Assembly (NCBI RefSeq): GCF_000715505.1
Contig: NZ_JHEH01000004.1
Span: forward strand, 1-64,000
DNA length: 64,000 bases
Direction of reading: 5' to 3'
Source of the DNA: Thioclava dalianensis
Lineage (GTDB): Bacteria > Pseudomonadota > Alphaproteobacteria > Rhodobacterales > Rhodobacteraceae
Below are positions 44,652-52,315 of the stretch, piece by piece (within the stretch, counting starts at the first letter, position 1; every line of letters starts with the position of its first letter). Made by a program: the position numbers and the translations under genes. The notes below the pieces were generated by a model. It was not told where the DNA came from and searched no databases. It saw nothing but the letters and a program-made list of their open reading frames with translations.

Positions 44652-45827
44652 ATGACCGATCGCAAATTCCGCACCAAACTTGTCCATGACGGCATTCGCC
44701 GCAGCCAATATGGTGAGATGGCAGAGGCGATGTTTCTCACCCAAGGCTTCGTCTACCCGACTGCCGAGGATGCCGAGGCGCGGTTTCTCGATCAGGGCGA
44801 TGACGAGTTCATCTATGCGCGTTACGGCAATCCGACCACGCGGATGTTCGAAGACCGGATGGCGGCGATCGAGGGCACCGAGGACGGGTTTGCCTGTGCA
44901 AGCGGGATGGCTGCGATCAACGGCGCGCTGAGCTGCCTCGTCAAATCGGGCGATCATATCGTGGCGGCGCGGCAGATGTTCGGCTCGTGTCTGCATGTGC
45001 TCAAGGTCTTGGAGGGCTTTGGCGTCGAGGTGACGCTGATCGACGGGACCAAGCTTGACGAATGGCGCGCGGCGATGCGGCCCAATACCAAGATCTGCTT
45101 CTTCGAGAGCGTCTCGAATCCCGGTCTTGAAGTGATCGATATCGCCGGTGTCGCCGAGATCGCCCATGCGGGCGGCGCGGTCGTCGTGGTGGATAATGTT
45201 TTCGCCTCTCCCGTCTTTTCGCGCGCGGTCGAGCTGGGGGCCGATGTGATCGTCTATTCCGCGACCAAGCATATCGATGGCGGCGGGCGCGTGCTGGGCG
45301 GGATCGTTTTGGGCAGCCGCGACTATGTGCGCGGTCCGCTTGAGACCTATGTGAAACATACCGGCGGCGCGATGAGCCCGTTTCACGCATGGCTCTTGCT
45401 GTCGGGGCTGCAGACGCTGGACCTGCGGGTACGCGCGCAGGCCGACAACGCCGCGCGGGTGGCGGGTGCGGTCGCAGGGCATGCCGCGCTCGCACGCACG
45501 ATCTATCCCGGCCTCGAAAGCCATCCGCAACATGCGTTGGCGATGGCGCAGATGGGGTCGGGCGGCACGATGGTCGCGCTTGATCTGGCAGGCGGCAAGG
45601 AGGCGGCCTTCCGTTTCCTCAACGCGCTTGAGATCGTGCTCTTGTCGAACAATCTGGGCGATGCCAAATCGATTGCGACCCATCCCGCGACCACAACCCA
45701 TAAGAACCTCTCCGAGGAGGAGCGGGCGCTGATCAACATCACGCCGGGCCTCGTGCGGGTCTCGATGGGTATCGAGGATGGCGCGGATCTGTTGGCAGAT
45801 ATCGAGCAGGCGCTTTCTGCCGTTTAG
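44652..45827 (+). CDS. metZ: O-succinylhomoserine sulfhydrylase
   Basis: 391 residues, Cys/Met-metabolism PLP family. PLP lysine is Lys206 in VYSATKHIDGGG. Phosphate-binding YARYGNPT and GSGGTMVALDLAGG and the active-site CASGMAAI are all in place. MetZ makes homocysteine directly from O-succinylhomoserine and sulfide; a cystathionine gamma-synthase role is a less likely alternative. CAGGAGAGACATC precedes the ATG. folE2 lies 92 bases downstream. Confidence 0.92.
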   Translation: MTDRKFRTKLVHDGIRRSQYGEMAEAMFLTQGFVYPTAEDAEARFLDQGDDEFIYARYGNPTTRMFEDRMAAIEGTEDGFACASGMAAINGALSCLVKSGDHIVAARQMFGSCLHVLKVLEGFGVEVTLIDGTKLDEWRAAMRPNTKICFFESVSNPGLEVIDIAGVAEIAHAGGAVVVVDNVFASPVFSRAVELGADVIVYSATKHIDGGGRVLGGIVLGSRDYVRGPLETYVKHTGGAMSPFHAWLLLSGLQTLDLRVRAQADNAARVAGAVAGHAALARTIYPGLESHPQHALAMAQMGSGGTMVALDLAGGKEAAFRFLNALEIVLLSNNLGDAKSIATHPATTTHKNLSEEERALINITPGLVRVSMGIEDGADLLADIEQALSAV

Positions 45828-45860
45828 GCTGAACCGTTCGATCGATACGTGCGTAATCTC

Positions 45861-45889
45861 TTGGACATTGTCTGTGAGCCCCCCATATC
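45861..45889 (+). promoter_or_regulatory. Weak candidate folE2 promoter
   Basis: TTGGAC at 45861-45866, 17-base spacer, CATATC at 45884-45889, about 30 bases before folE2. A short CCCCA/TGGGG hairpin overlaps the -10. No Zur box was recognised. Confidence 0.3.
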
Positions 45890-45919
45890 TGGGGAACGGG
45901 CGAGACCGGAGGACAGGAT

Positions 45920-47014
45920 ATGAACGTGCACGGCCAGATCGACACTCCAGATGAGCAAGACGCCCGCGCAGCGCTCGATACGCTGCGCGCTTGGGCCGCG
46001 CAGGCCGATCCGGTGGAGGTCGCGCGCCTTGACCCGGCGATTGCACGTCTTCTGCCCGGACATGAAGTGGCGAATTATCCCGATCTGAGCCGCAGCTTCG
46101 ATCCTGATTTCAAAGTGGATGCCGCCTACAAGGCCTCGCTGCCCGATCTTCAGAACGGCCCGTCGTCGTTGATCGTGGGCGCCAAGACCCGGATCGAGCA
46201 TGTCGGGATCTCCAATTTCCGCCTGCCGATCCGTTTGCGCACCCGCGACGGGGGGGATCTGACGCTGGAGGCGTCGGTTACCGGCACGGTCAGTCTTGAG
46301 GCGGAGAAAAAGGGCATCAATATGAGCCGCGTGATGCGCTCCTTTTACAGCCATGCGGAGGAGCGTTTCTCCTTCGAGGTGATGGAAGCGGCGCTTGACG
46401 ACTACAAGGACGATCTCGACAGCTTCGATGCGCGGCTGATGATGCGCTTTTCCTTCCCCGTGAAGCGTCCGTCGCTGCGCTCGGGTCTGTCGGGCTGGCA
46501 ATATTACGACATCGCGCTTGAGCTGAGCGAGGTGGCGGGCCAGCGCTGCAAGATTGTACATCTCGATTACGTCTATTCCTCGACATGCCCCTGTTCGCTG
46601 GAGCTGTCAGAGCATGCGCGCGCCACGCGCGGGCAACTCGCCACGCCGCATTCGCAGCGCTCGGTCGCGCGGATTTCTACGGTGATCGAGCCGGGCGAGG
46701 TCCTGTGGTTCGAGGACCTGATCGATCTGGCGCGCGCCGCCGTTCCGACCGAGACGCAAGTGATGGTCAAGCGCGAGGATGAGCAGGCCTTCGCTGAGCT
46801 GAATGCCGCCAATCCGATCTTTGTCGAGGATGCGGTGCGGGTCTTTGCCCAAGGGCTTCTGGCCGAGGCGCGCGTGGGCGATTTTCGCATTGTCGCGAGC
46901 CATCAGGAAAGCCTGCACAGCCATGATGCGGTTGCCGTGCTGACCGAGGGCGACACCTTCGCGCAGGCAAGTCTGGACCCCAAGCTGTTCAGCACATTGA
47001 TACATCAGGGCTGA
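45920..47014 (+). CDS. folE2: GTP cyclohydrolase FolE2 (type IB)
   Basis: 364 residues. The type IB enzyme turns GTP into 7,8-dihydroneopterin triphosphate, the entry to folate and queuosine. The metal-site Cys lies in YVYSSTCPCSLELSEHARA, the family hallmark, and VGISNFRLPI and the late ASHQESLHSHDAVAVL block fit. Unlike FolE it can run without zinc. GGAGGACAGGAT precedes the ATG at 45920. It would supply the queD substrate. Confidence 0.95.
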   Translation: MNVHGQIDTPDEQDARAALDTLRAWAAQADPVEVARLDPAIARLLPGHEVANYPDLSRSFDPDFKVDAAYKASLPDLQNGPSSLIVGAKTRIEHVGISNFRLPIRLRTRDGGDLTLEASVTGTVSLEAEKKGINMSRVMRSFYSHAEERFSFEVMEAALDDYKDDLDSFDARLMMRFSFPVKRPSLRSGLSGWQYYDIALELSEVAGQRCKIVHLDYVYSSTCPCSLELSEHARATRGQLATPHSQRSVARISTVIEPGEVLWFEDLIDLARAAVPTETQVMVKREDEQAFAELNAANPIFVEDAVRVFAQGLLAEARVGDFRIVASHQESLHSHDAVAVLTEGDTFAQASLDPKLFSTLIHQG

Positions 47015-47159
47015 GCGCTTGCGGGCGCAGGTCTGAGCACCCGCGCGCTTGGGCAATATGGCGCCCATGCGCAAAAAATATCGGGCGTTTTGCGACTCCT
47101 GAGATCACGAATCGGTTATACTCTGTGAGGTATCGTCAACACCTTCAGGGGGACTGCCG

Positions 47160-47420
47160 ATGATCTTGCCTGCCACTGCGGCTTTTGCGTCGCACCACTC
47201 GCTACCCGTCACTTCGACCCGATCCGCGCGCGCTCAAGCGCGCTCGGAGCGCCTGCGCGATGTGCTTGGCCCGGACCCGCGCGCCACGCTGACCTGCCTG
47301 ATCGATCTGGGTCTCAGCGATGCCGAGATCGCGCGCTACTTCCGGCTCTCTAAGGACCGCGTCCGGCGGCTGACCGCCGGGCTGCGTCACACGCTGCGCG
47401 AAGGCTACGCTGTCATTTGA
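47160..47420 (+). CDS. Small helix-turn-helix protein, unknown
   Basis: 86 residues. The N-terminal 40 residues are polar and variable. Residues 45-75 (LIDLGLSDAEIARYFRLSKDRVRRLTAGLR) look like a LuxR/sigma-4-type helix-turn-helix. I do not recognise a named family. CAGGGGGACTGCC gives a good ribosome-binding site before ATG 47160, and a TTATAC at 47116 could be its -10, though without a matching -35. Probably a small DNA-binding protein; a real gene is likely but not certain. Confidence 0.6.
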   Translation: MILPATAAFASHHSLPVTSTRSARAQARSERLRDVLGPDPRATLTCLIDLGLSDAEIARYFRLSKDRVRRLTAGLRHTLREGYAVI

Positions 47421-47626
47421 AACCCGTCTTCGACGCGATGCGCGCCCGCGGCCTTGGGATCACCCCCTTGGCCGCGGGCTTGCGATGGCATAGCGTCCGC
47501 CGCGTCGGTACCGACCGGTCGATCTCGCGATGATCTCGAGATCGGTCGCAATCCGCTTGACCTTGGAACCCAGCGCCCTTCCTTCTTGTTGGACACTGGA
47601 ACCACAGCGAAACCTGAGAGGATACT

Positions 47627-48232
47627 ATGGCTTTCGAACTTCCCGATCTTCCTTACGCCCATGACGCACTTGCCGATCTGGGTATGTCGAAGGAAACCCT
47701 CGAGTATCACCACGACATCCACCACAACGCCTATGTCACCAATGGCAACAAGGCGATTGAGGGCACCGAGTGGGCTGGCAAGACTGTCGATGAGATCGTG
47801 AAGGGCACCTACAACCCCGACGCGGTCGCGCAAAGCGGCATCTTCAACAACGCGTCGCAGCACTGGAACCACAGCCAGTTCTGGCAAATGATGGGCCCGG
47901 GCGGCAACGCCATGCCCGGCGAGCTGGAAAAGGCGCTGACTGAGTCCTTCGGCTCCGTCGACAAGTTCAAAGAAGAGTTCACCGCAGCCGGTGGCGCGCA
48001 GTTCGGCTCGGGTTGGGCTTGGCTGGTGAAAGACACTGACGGCTCGCTCAAGGTCACCAAGACCGAGAACGGCGTGAACCCGCTTTGCTTCAATCAGACC
48101 GCGCTTTTGGGCTGCGATGTGTGGGAGCATTCCTACTACATCGACTTCCGCAACAAGCGTCCCGCTTACCTGTCGAACTTCCTCGAGAAGCTGGTGAACT
48201 GGGAAAACGTGGCGCTGCGCCTCTCGGCGTAA
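47627..48232 (+). CDS. sodB: Superoxide dismutase (Fe/Mn)
   Basis: 201 residues. Metal ligands: His27-type in MSKETLEYHHDIHHNAY, His in NNASQHWNHSQFW, then Asp and His in CDVWEHSYYIDFRNKRPAYL. The GGxAQFGSGW block with Gln-Phe fits the iron branch, though Mn use is possible. It removes superoxide in the cytoplasm. GAGAGG precedes the ATG. A perfect palindrome GATCTCGAGATC lies at 47532-47543 upstream. A terminator follows. Confidence 0.95.
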   Translation: MAFELPDLPYAHDALADLGMSKETLEYHHDIHHNAYVTNGNKAIEGTEWAGKTVDEIVKGTYNPDAVAQSGIFNNASQHWNHSQFWQMMGPGGNAMPGELEKALTESFGSVDKFKEEFTAAGGAQFGSGWAWLVKDTDGSLKVTKTENGVNPLCFNQTALLGCDVWEHSYYIDFRNKRPAYLSNFLEKLVNWENVALRLSA

Positions 48233-48275
48233 CACGCAGGGTCGCGCAGCCCTTTGCGCGATCCCAGAATTTTCG

Positions 48276-48302
48276 GGGCGTCCCTCTTGGGGCGCCCTTT
48301 TT
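48276..48302 (+). terminator. Terminator after sodB
   Basis: GGGCGTCCC (48276-48284) pairs with GGGGCGCCC (48289-48297), one G-T, loop TCTT, TTTTT at 48298-48302. Confidence 0.88.
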
Positions 48303-48432
48303 CATGCGCGGCCCCTCGGGCGCGGCGACTGGCGCGGGACCGCTCATGTCACGACGTCATCTGTCCAATCAGGAACCGTCCCGGCATGGCGCGGGTTTTG
48401 TTTTCAGCGACACATCGAAAATGGAGGACATG

Positions 48433-48651
48433 ATGGCAGAGCGTATCCAGTCCCAAGACGGCCGCAGCGAGACCCGCGAAATCCTTGGCGACACGCCCGC
48501 GACACCGACATCCCAAGGCAGTGCCGGGGGTGAATTGCAGCGCAAGGTCGGCACCCGGGATGAGAAGAAACGGGTAGATGAGACCTCTGCAGGCAAGACG
48601 CGCCCGCTGGGTCAGGACCAAGATGGCAGCGGCGACAAGGAGAAGATGTGA
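48433..48651 (+). CDS. Small polar protein coupled to a host-attachment-family gene
   Basis: 72 residues, no hydrophobic segment, rich in Gln, Gly, Asp, Arg and Lys (for example KVGTRDEKKRVDETSAGK), so probably disordered. No named family is recognised. Start is placed at 48433 because GGAGG lies five bases upstream; ATG 48421 and 48430 are alternatives. The stop overlaps the next ATG (TGATG), so the pair is translated together. Function unknown. Confidence 0.65.
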   Translation: MAERIQSQDGRSETREILGDTPATPTSQGSAGGELQRKVGTRDEKKRVDETSAGKTRPLGQDQDGSGDKEKM

Positions 48652-49106
48652 TGACCGAGCTGAAATCTGGCACTTGGGTCGTGATCGCCGATGGTGAAAA
48701 GGCCCTGTTTTTGGAAAACACGATGGATGCGGAGGATCCCTATCTTGTGGTGCGCCGCATCGATGAGCAGGAAAACCCCGCCGATCACGCACAGGGCACC
48801 GACCGTCCGGGTCGTATGGCTGATAACGGGATGGGGCAGCGCTCGGCGCTGGACGATACCGATTGGCATCAATTGGCGAAGATGCGCTTTGCCGATGATC
48901 TGGCCGATACCTTGTTCAAGCTGGTCCATAAGGGGCGCATCGAACGGCTGGTAATCGCGGCCGCGCCGCGCATTCTTGGCGAAGTGCGCCAAAAGCTGCA
49001 TAGCGAGGTTTCAAATATCGTTGTGGGCGAGATCGACAAAACGCTGACCAACCACCCGATTGACGAGATCGAAAAAATTGTGGCCGGGCATCTCAAGGCC
49101 GCCTGA
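48651..49106 (+). CDS. Host-attachment family protein
   Basis: 151 residues. It opens KSGTWVVIADGEKALFLEN and ends HLKAA. The segment FADDLADTLFKLVHKGRIERLVIAAAPRILGEVRQKL is the core of the protein family first named for attachment to host cells (PF10116-like). The fold relates to release-factor-1-like domains (from memory). No signal peptide, so it is cytoplasmic and the name may mislead. It starts in the stop codon of the small gene before it. Confidence 0.82.
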   Translation: MTELKSGTWVVIADGEKALFLENTMDAEDPYLVVRRIDEQENPADHAQGTDRPGRMADNGMGQRSALDDTDWHQLAKMRFADDLADTLFKLVHKGRIERLVIAAAPRILGEVRQKLHSEVSNIVVGEIDKTLTNHPIDEIEKIVAGHLKAA

Positions 49107-49242
49107 GCCGAAACGGGCCTTGAGCGCCCTAAGGGGTCGTGCGCATTTCGCAAAATTCGCGATGCGCGCGACCTCTTTCGTTTCGCGGTTTCCTTTTCCG
49201 GGGTGATGCGACAGTTTGCGCAGACAAACGACGGGGGCGAGA

Positions 49243-50181
49243 ATGTCAGACGTAGCCAAGGGTTTTTGGGCGGTGATCGCAGCCTGCCTCATCTGGGGAC
49301 TGTCGAGCATCTATTACAAATTTCTTGATGCGGTTCCGCCCATCGAGGTGCTGGCGCATCGAACCTTATGGTCGATGGTGTTCTTTGGCATCATCCTGGC
49401 GTTGAAAGGACGGCTGGGGGAGGTGCGCGCGGCTCTTTCGGCTCGATCCGGACGCGGCGCGTTGCTGATTTTCGCAGCAGCCCTTGCGATTTCGCTTAAC
49501 TGGTTCATCTTCATCTGGTCGGTGCAGTCGGGCTTTGCCGTGCAGGCAAGCCTTGGCTATTACATATTGCCGATCGTGAGCGTCGTGCTGGGGCGGTTGG
49601 TCTTTGGCGAGGCGCTGCGCCCGGTGCAATGGGCCGCCGTGCTGCTTGCGGCACTTGCGGTGGGCGTGCTCACGCTGGGGCTTGGCGTGGCCCCTTGGAT
49701 CTCGCTTGTTCTGGCCTTCAGCTTTGGCGCTTATGGGGTGATCAAACGCGGTGTGACGGCGGGGCCGATGGTGTCGGTCTTCACCGAGGTGCTGATGCTC
49801 TCACCGATCGCACTGACGGTTCTTTTGGGCTTTCATTTCGGCTGGTGGGGCACGTCTCCGGCGGTGGGCGTGTTTGGGACGGATTGGCAGATGACCGCGC
49901 TTCTGGTCTTCTCGGGCGTGTTGACCGGCATGCCGCTCTTGCTGTTTTCCTATGCCGCCCAACGGGTGCGCTTGGCCACACTCGGGCAGGTGCAATATCT
50001 CAACCCGACCGTGCAGCTTGTCGTCGCGGCATTTCTGTTCAAGGAACCCGTCACGATCTGGCATGTGATCGCGCTGGGGCTGATCTGGTGCGCATTGGCG
50101 CTTTACTCCAGCGTCTCGCTGCGCCAGCACCGCGCGGAGCCGCGCCCGCCTGCGGCGCTGGGCGGCAATAGCCCGGGCTAG
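49243..50181 (+). CDS. rarD: RarD-type EamA membrane transporter
   Basis: 312 residues with ten membrane helices. The RarD hallmarks are KGFWAVIAACLIWGLSSIYYK, EVLAHRTLWSM and LNWFIFIWSV, and the LGYYILPIVSVVLGRLVFGE segment. RarD belongs to the DMT group linked to chloramphenicol sensitivity; the true substrate is unsettled. GCGAGA precedes ATG 49243; an upstream TTG at 49216 is weaker. Convergent with the LOG-family gene, four bases between. Confidence 0.87.
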   Translation: MSDVAKGFWAVIAACLIWGLSSIYYKFLDAVPPIEVLAHRTLWSMVFFGIILALKGRLGEVRAALSARSGRGALLIFAAALAISLNWFIFIWSVQSGFAVQASLGYYILPIVSVVLGRLVFGEALRPVQWAAVLLAALAVGVLTLGLGVAPWISLVLAFSFGAYGVIKRGVTAGPMVSVFTEVLMLSPIALTVLLGFHFGWWGTSPAVGVFGTDWQMTALLVFSGVLTGMPLLLFSYAAQRVRLATLGQVQYLNPTVQLVVAAFLFKEPVTIWHVIALGLIWCALALYSSVSLRQHRAEPRPPAALGGNSPG

Positions 50182-50185
50182 GCGC

Positions 50186-50740
50186 TTAGGCGAGGGCGGC
50201 CACCAGCCCGGTCTCCAAATCCTCGACCGTATCCACGGCGATGACCATGTCGCGCAGGCTGGGATCGGCGAAGCCCTCGGCGATCACGTGATCAAGCAGC
50301 GCCAGAAGTGGCTGCCAATAGCCGTCGGTATTGAGCACGAAGATCGGTTTTTCATGCAGGCCGATCTGGCGCCATGTGAGCACTTCGAACAGCTCATCGA
50401 GGCTGCCCGCGCCGCCCGGCAGCACGACGACCGCATGGGCATTCATGAACATCACCTTCTTGCGCTCATGCATCGTCTCGGTGACGACAAAGGTCGACAG
50501 GTCGCGCTTGCCAACCTCGCGCGGGAAAAGATGCTCGGGGATGACGCCAAAGATGCGCCCACCGGCCTGTTGCGCGGTGCGCGCGACCTCGCCCATGAGA
50601 CCGACATCGCCCGCACCGTAGACAAGCTGCCAACCGCGCGCGGCGATCATCTCGCCGGTGGAGCGCGCCGCCGCGACATAGCTGTCCCGCGCCCCCGAAC
50701 GTGAGCCGCAATAGACACAGACTGATCGTAAATTGCTCAT
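50186..50740 (-). CDS. LOG-family (TIGR00730-type) nucleotide phosphoribohydrolase
   Basis: 184 residues. Rossmann-like fold with VYCGSRSG at the N-terminus, LVYGAGDVGLMG, and PGGAGSLDELFEVLTW, a variant of the PGGxGTxxE site (Ser for Thr). LOG proteins cleave cytokinin nucleotides in plants; in bacteria they act on purine nucleotide monophosphates. Start is ATG 50740. It is divergent from the LysM gene. Confidence 0.9.
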   Translation of the reverse strand: MSNLRSVCVYCGSRSGARDSYVAAARSTGEMIAARGWQLVYGAGDVGLMGEVARTAQQAGGRIFGVIPEHLFPREVGKRDLSTFVVTETMHERKKVMFMNAHAVVVLPGGAGSLDELFEVLTWRQIGLHEKPIFVLNTDGYWQPLLALLDHVIAEGFADPSLRDMVIAVDTVEDLETGLVAALA

Positions 50741-50853
50741 TGCGACTCCAATGCGTGAAAAAAGGCTTTCCTTGAGCGGTGATAATGGGGTTGCTAAGCT
50801 CGCTCAAGCTGCATGGCCGCGAGAAGCCGTGCGCGGTGTTGAAAGGGATGGGG

Positions 50854-52200
50854 ATGTCAGAGGGTTCGGTACAAGAGCAAAAGGCCAAGGCTGCGGCGTG
50901 GTCTGGCGGGATGTGGGGAGGTGTTTCGGCGCTGGGTCTGGTCGTTCTGGCCCTGATGGGCTGGGCCTATTGGTACGAGCGCGGCACGCCGGATCTCTCC
51001 GCCTCTGGCGCGGGCCCTATGCAGAGCCCGGGCGCTGCCAGCCCGGAGCGTGCCGCCGAGACCGGGGCGACAGGGACCACGCAGAGCGCAGCCGTCTCGA
51101 CAGCTCCGCAGACGGGCGCTGATCCGACCGCCGAGGCGAGCCAGTCTGCGGCGTCAGCCACGCCCTCGACCCCCTCTGACACCGCAACTGCCGCCGCCCC
51201 GCAATCCGATGCGGGCAGCGGGGGCGACGCGCGCGCCAGTGACGCCACCGCGCAGGTGCAGTTCGACGCGCTGCGCGCCACGCCTGACGGCTCGATCACG
51301 CTGGCAGGTCGGGTTGCACCCGGCGCGTCCGTCGAGATCCTTGTCAACGGGCAGCCCGTGGCCAAGGCGCAGGCGGATGGGTCGGGCTCTTTTGCCTCGC
51401 TCTTCGATCTGCCGCCCAGCACCGCGCCGCGTGCCCTCTCGTTGCGGGTGACCGGCACGGACGGCGTGGCGCGCGAAAGCGCCGAGAGCGTCGTGCTGAG
51501 ACCCGCCCAAAGCGCGCAGGGCACGACAGAGATCGCCAGTGCCGCGCCTGCGGCGGATGGCACCGCGCCCGTGGCCGACAGCGCTGCAGCTCAGGGTGCC
51601 GCCGCAGATCCCGTACAGGGCCAGACACCCGCGCCGATTGTGACGGATGCGTCGGGCGCGCGGCTGCTGGCACCCTCCAGCGATCAGCTCGTGATCGACA
51701 CGATTGCCTTTGGGCGGGGGCAGGGCGCGTCGGCCCAAGGGCGCGGCGCGCCTGCGGGCACCACGCTGAGCGCCTATCTCGACGACAAGCTGGTGGGGCA
51801 GACGACGGCGGGCCAGTCCGGGCGCTGGGTGCTTGATCTGCCGGGGCTGACACCGGGCGGGCATTCCCTGCGCATCGATGCCACTGCGCCTGACGGGGCG
51901 GATGCGGGCAAGGTCGTGGCGCGTGCCGAGACCAGTTTCGACCAGCCGAGTTCTATCGTGGTGGCCAAGGAGGGGGCGCAGGGCTCCGCCAGCGGATCGA
52001 CCGGGGCTGCTCCCGGCGCTGCGAGCGACGGTGTCAAAGTGGTGCAGATCGTGCGCGGCAACACGCTTTGGGCCATCGCGCGCGAGGTCTATGGCGACGG
52101 TGTTCTCTATGTGCGCGTGTTTGACGCCAATCGGGACCAGATCCGCAATCCCGATCTGATCTATCCCGGGCAGGTGTTCAATATTCCCGCTGCGCAATAG
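50854..52200 (+). CDS. LysM-domain membrane-anchored protein
   Basis: 448 residues. One membrane helix near residues 21-41 (SALGLVVLALMGWAYWY). Then comes a long Ala/Thr/Ser/Gln-rich linker. Two Ig-like segments follow, near residues 140-220 and 265-350 (ITLAGRVAPGASVEILVNG and related). The C-terminal LysM domain is VVQIVRGNTLWAIAREVYGDG with LIYPGQVFNIP at the end. It likely binds peptidoglycan. Start at 50854 is chosen for AAAGGG six bases before it; GTG 50779 and ATG 50785 are alternatives. Confidence 0.78.
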   Translation: MSEGSVQEQKAKAAAWSGGMWGGVSALGLVVLALMGWAYWYERGTPDLSASGAGPMQSPGAASPERAAETGATGTTQSAAVSTAPQTGADPTAEASQSAASATPSTPSDTATAAAPQSDAGSGGDARASDATAQVQFDALRATPDGSITLAGRVAPGASVEILVNGQPVAKAQADGSGSFASLFDLPPSTAPRALSLRVTGTDGVARESAESVVLRPAQSAQGTTEIASAAPAADGTAPVADSAAAQGAAADPVQGQTPAPIVTDASGARLLAPSSDQLVIDTIAFGRGQGASAQGRGAPAGTTLSAYLDDKLVGQTTAGQSGRWVLDLPGLTPGGHSLRIDATAPDGADAGKVVARAETSFDQPSSIVVAKEGAQGSASGSTGAAPGAASDGVKVVQIVRGNTLWAIAREVYGDGVLYVRVFDANRDQIRNPDLIYPGQVFNIPAAQ

Positions 52201-52315
52201 GCCCGAGGCGCGTCGGACCGTTTCAGGGGTGGAAGACCGCTGCGGCTCTGGTTAGTTTGCGCCGGTCCCGCGGAGCCGCCGGGATCCGCACCGCCAAGCA
52301 AAGGACCAGACGCGC

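Noticed and set aside
48085-48651. Longer reading frame beginning inside sodB for the small polar protein
   Set aside because: It would overlap sodB and cross its terminator. The ATG at 48433 with GGAGG is the better start.
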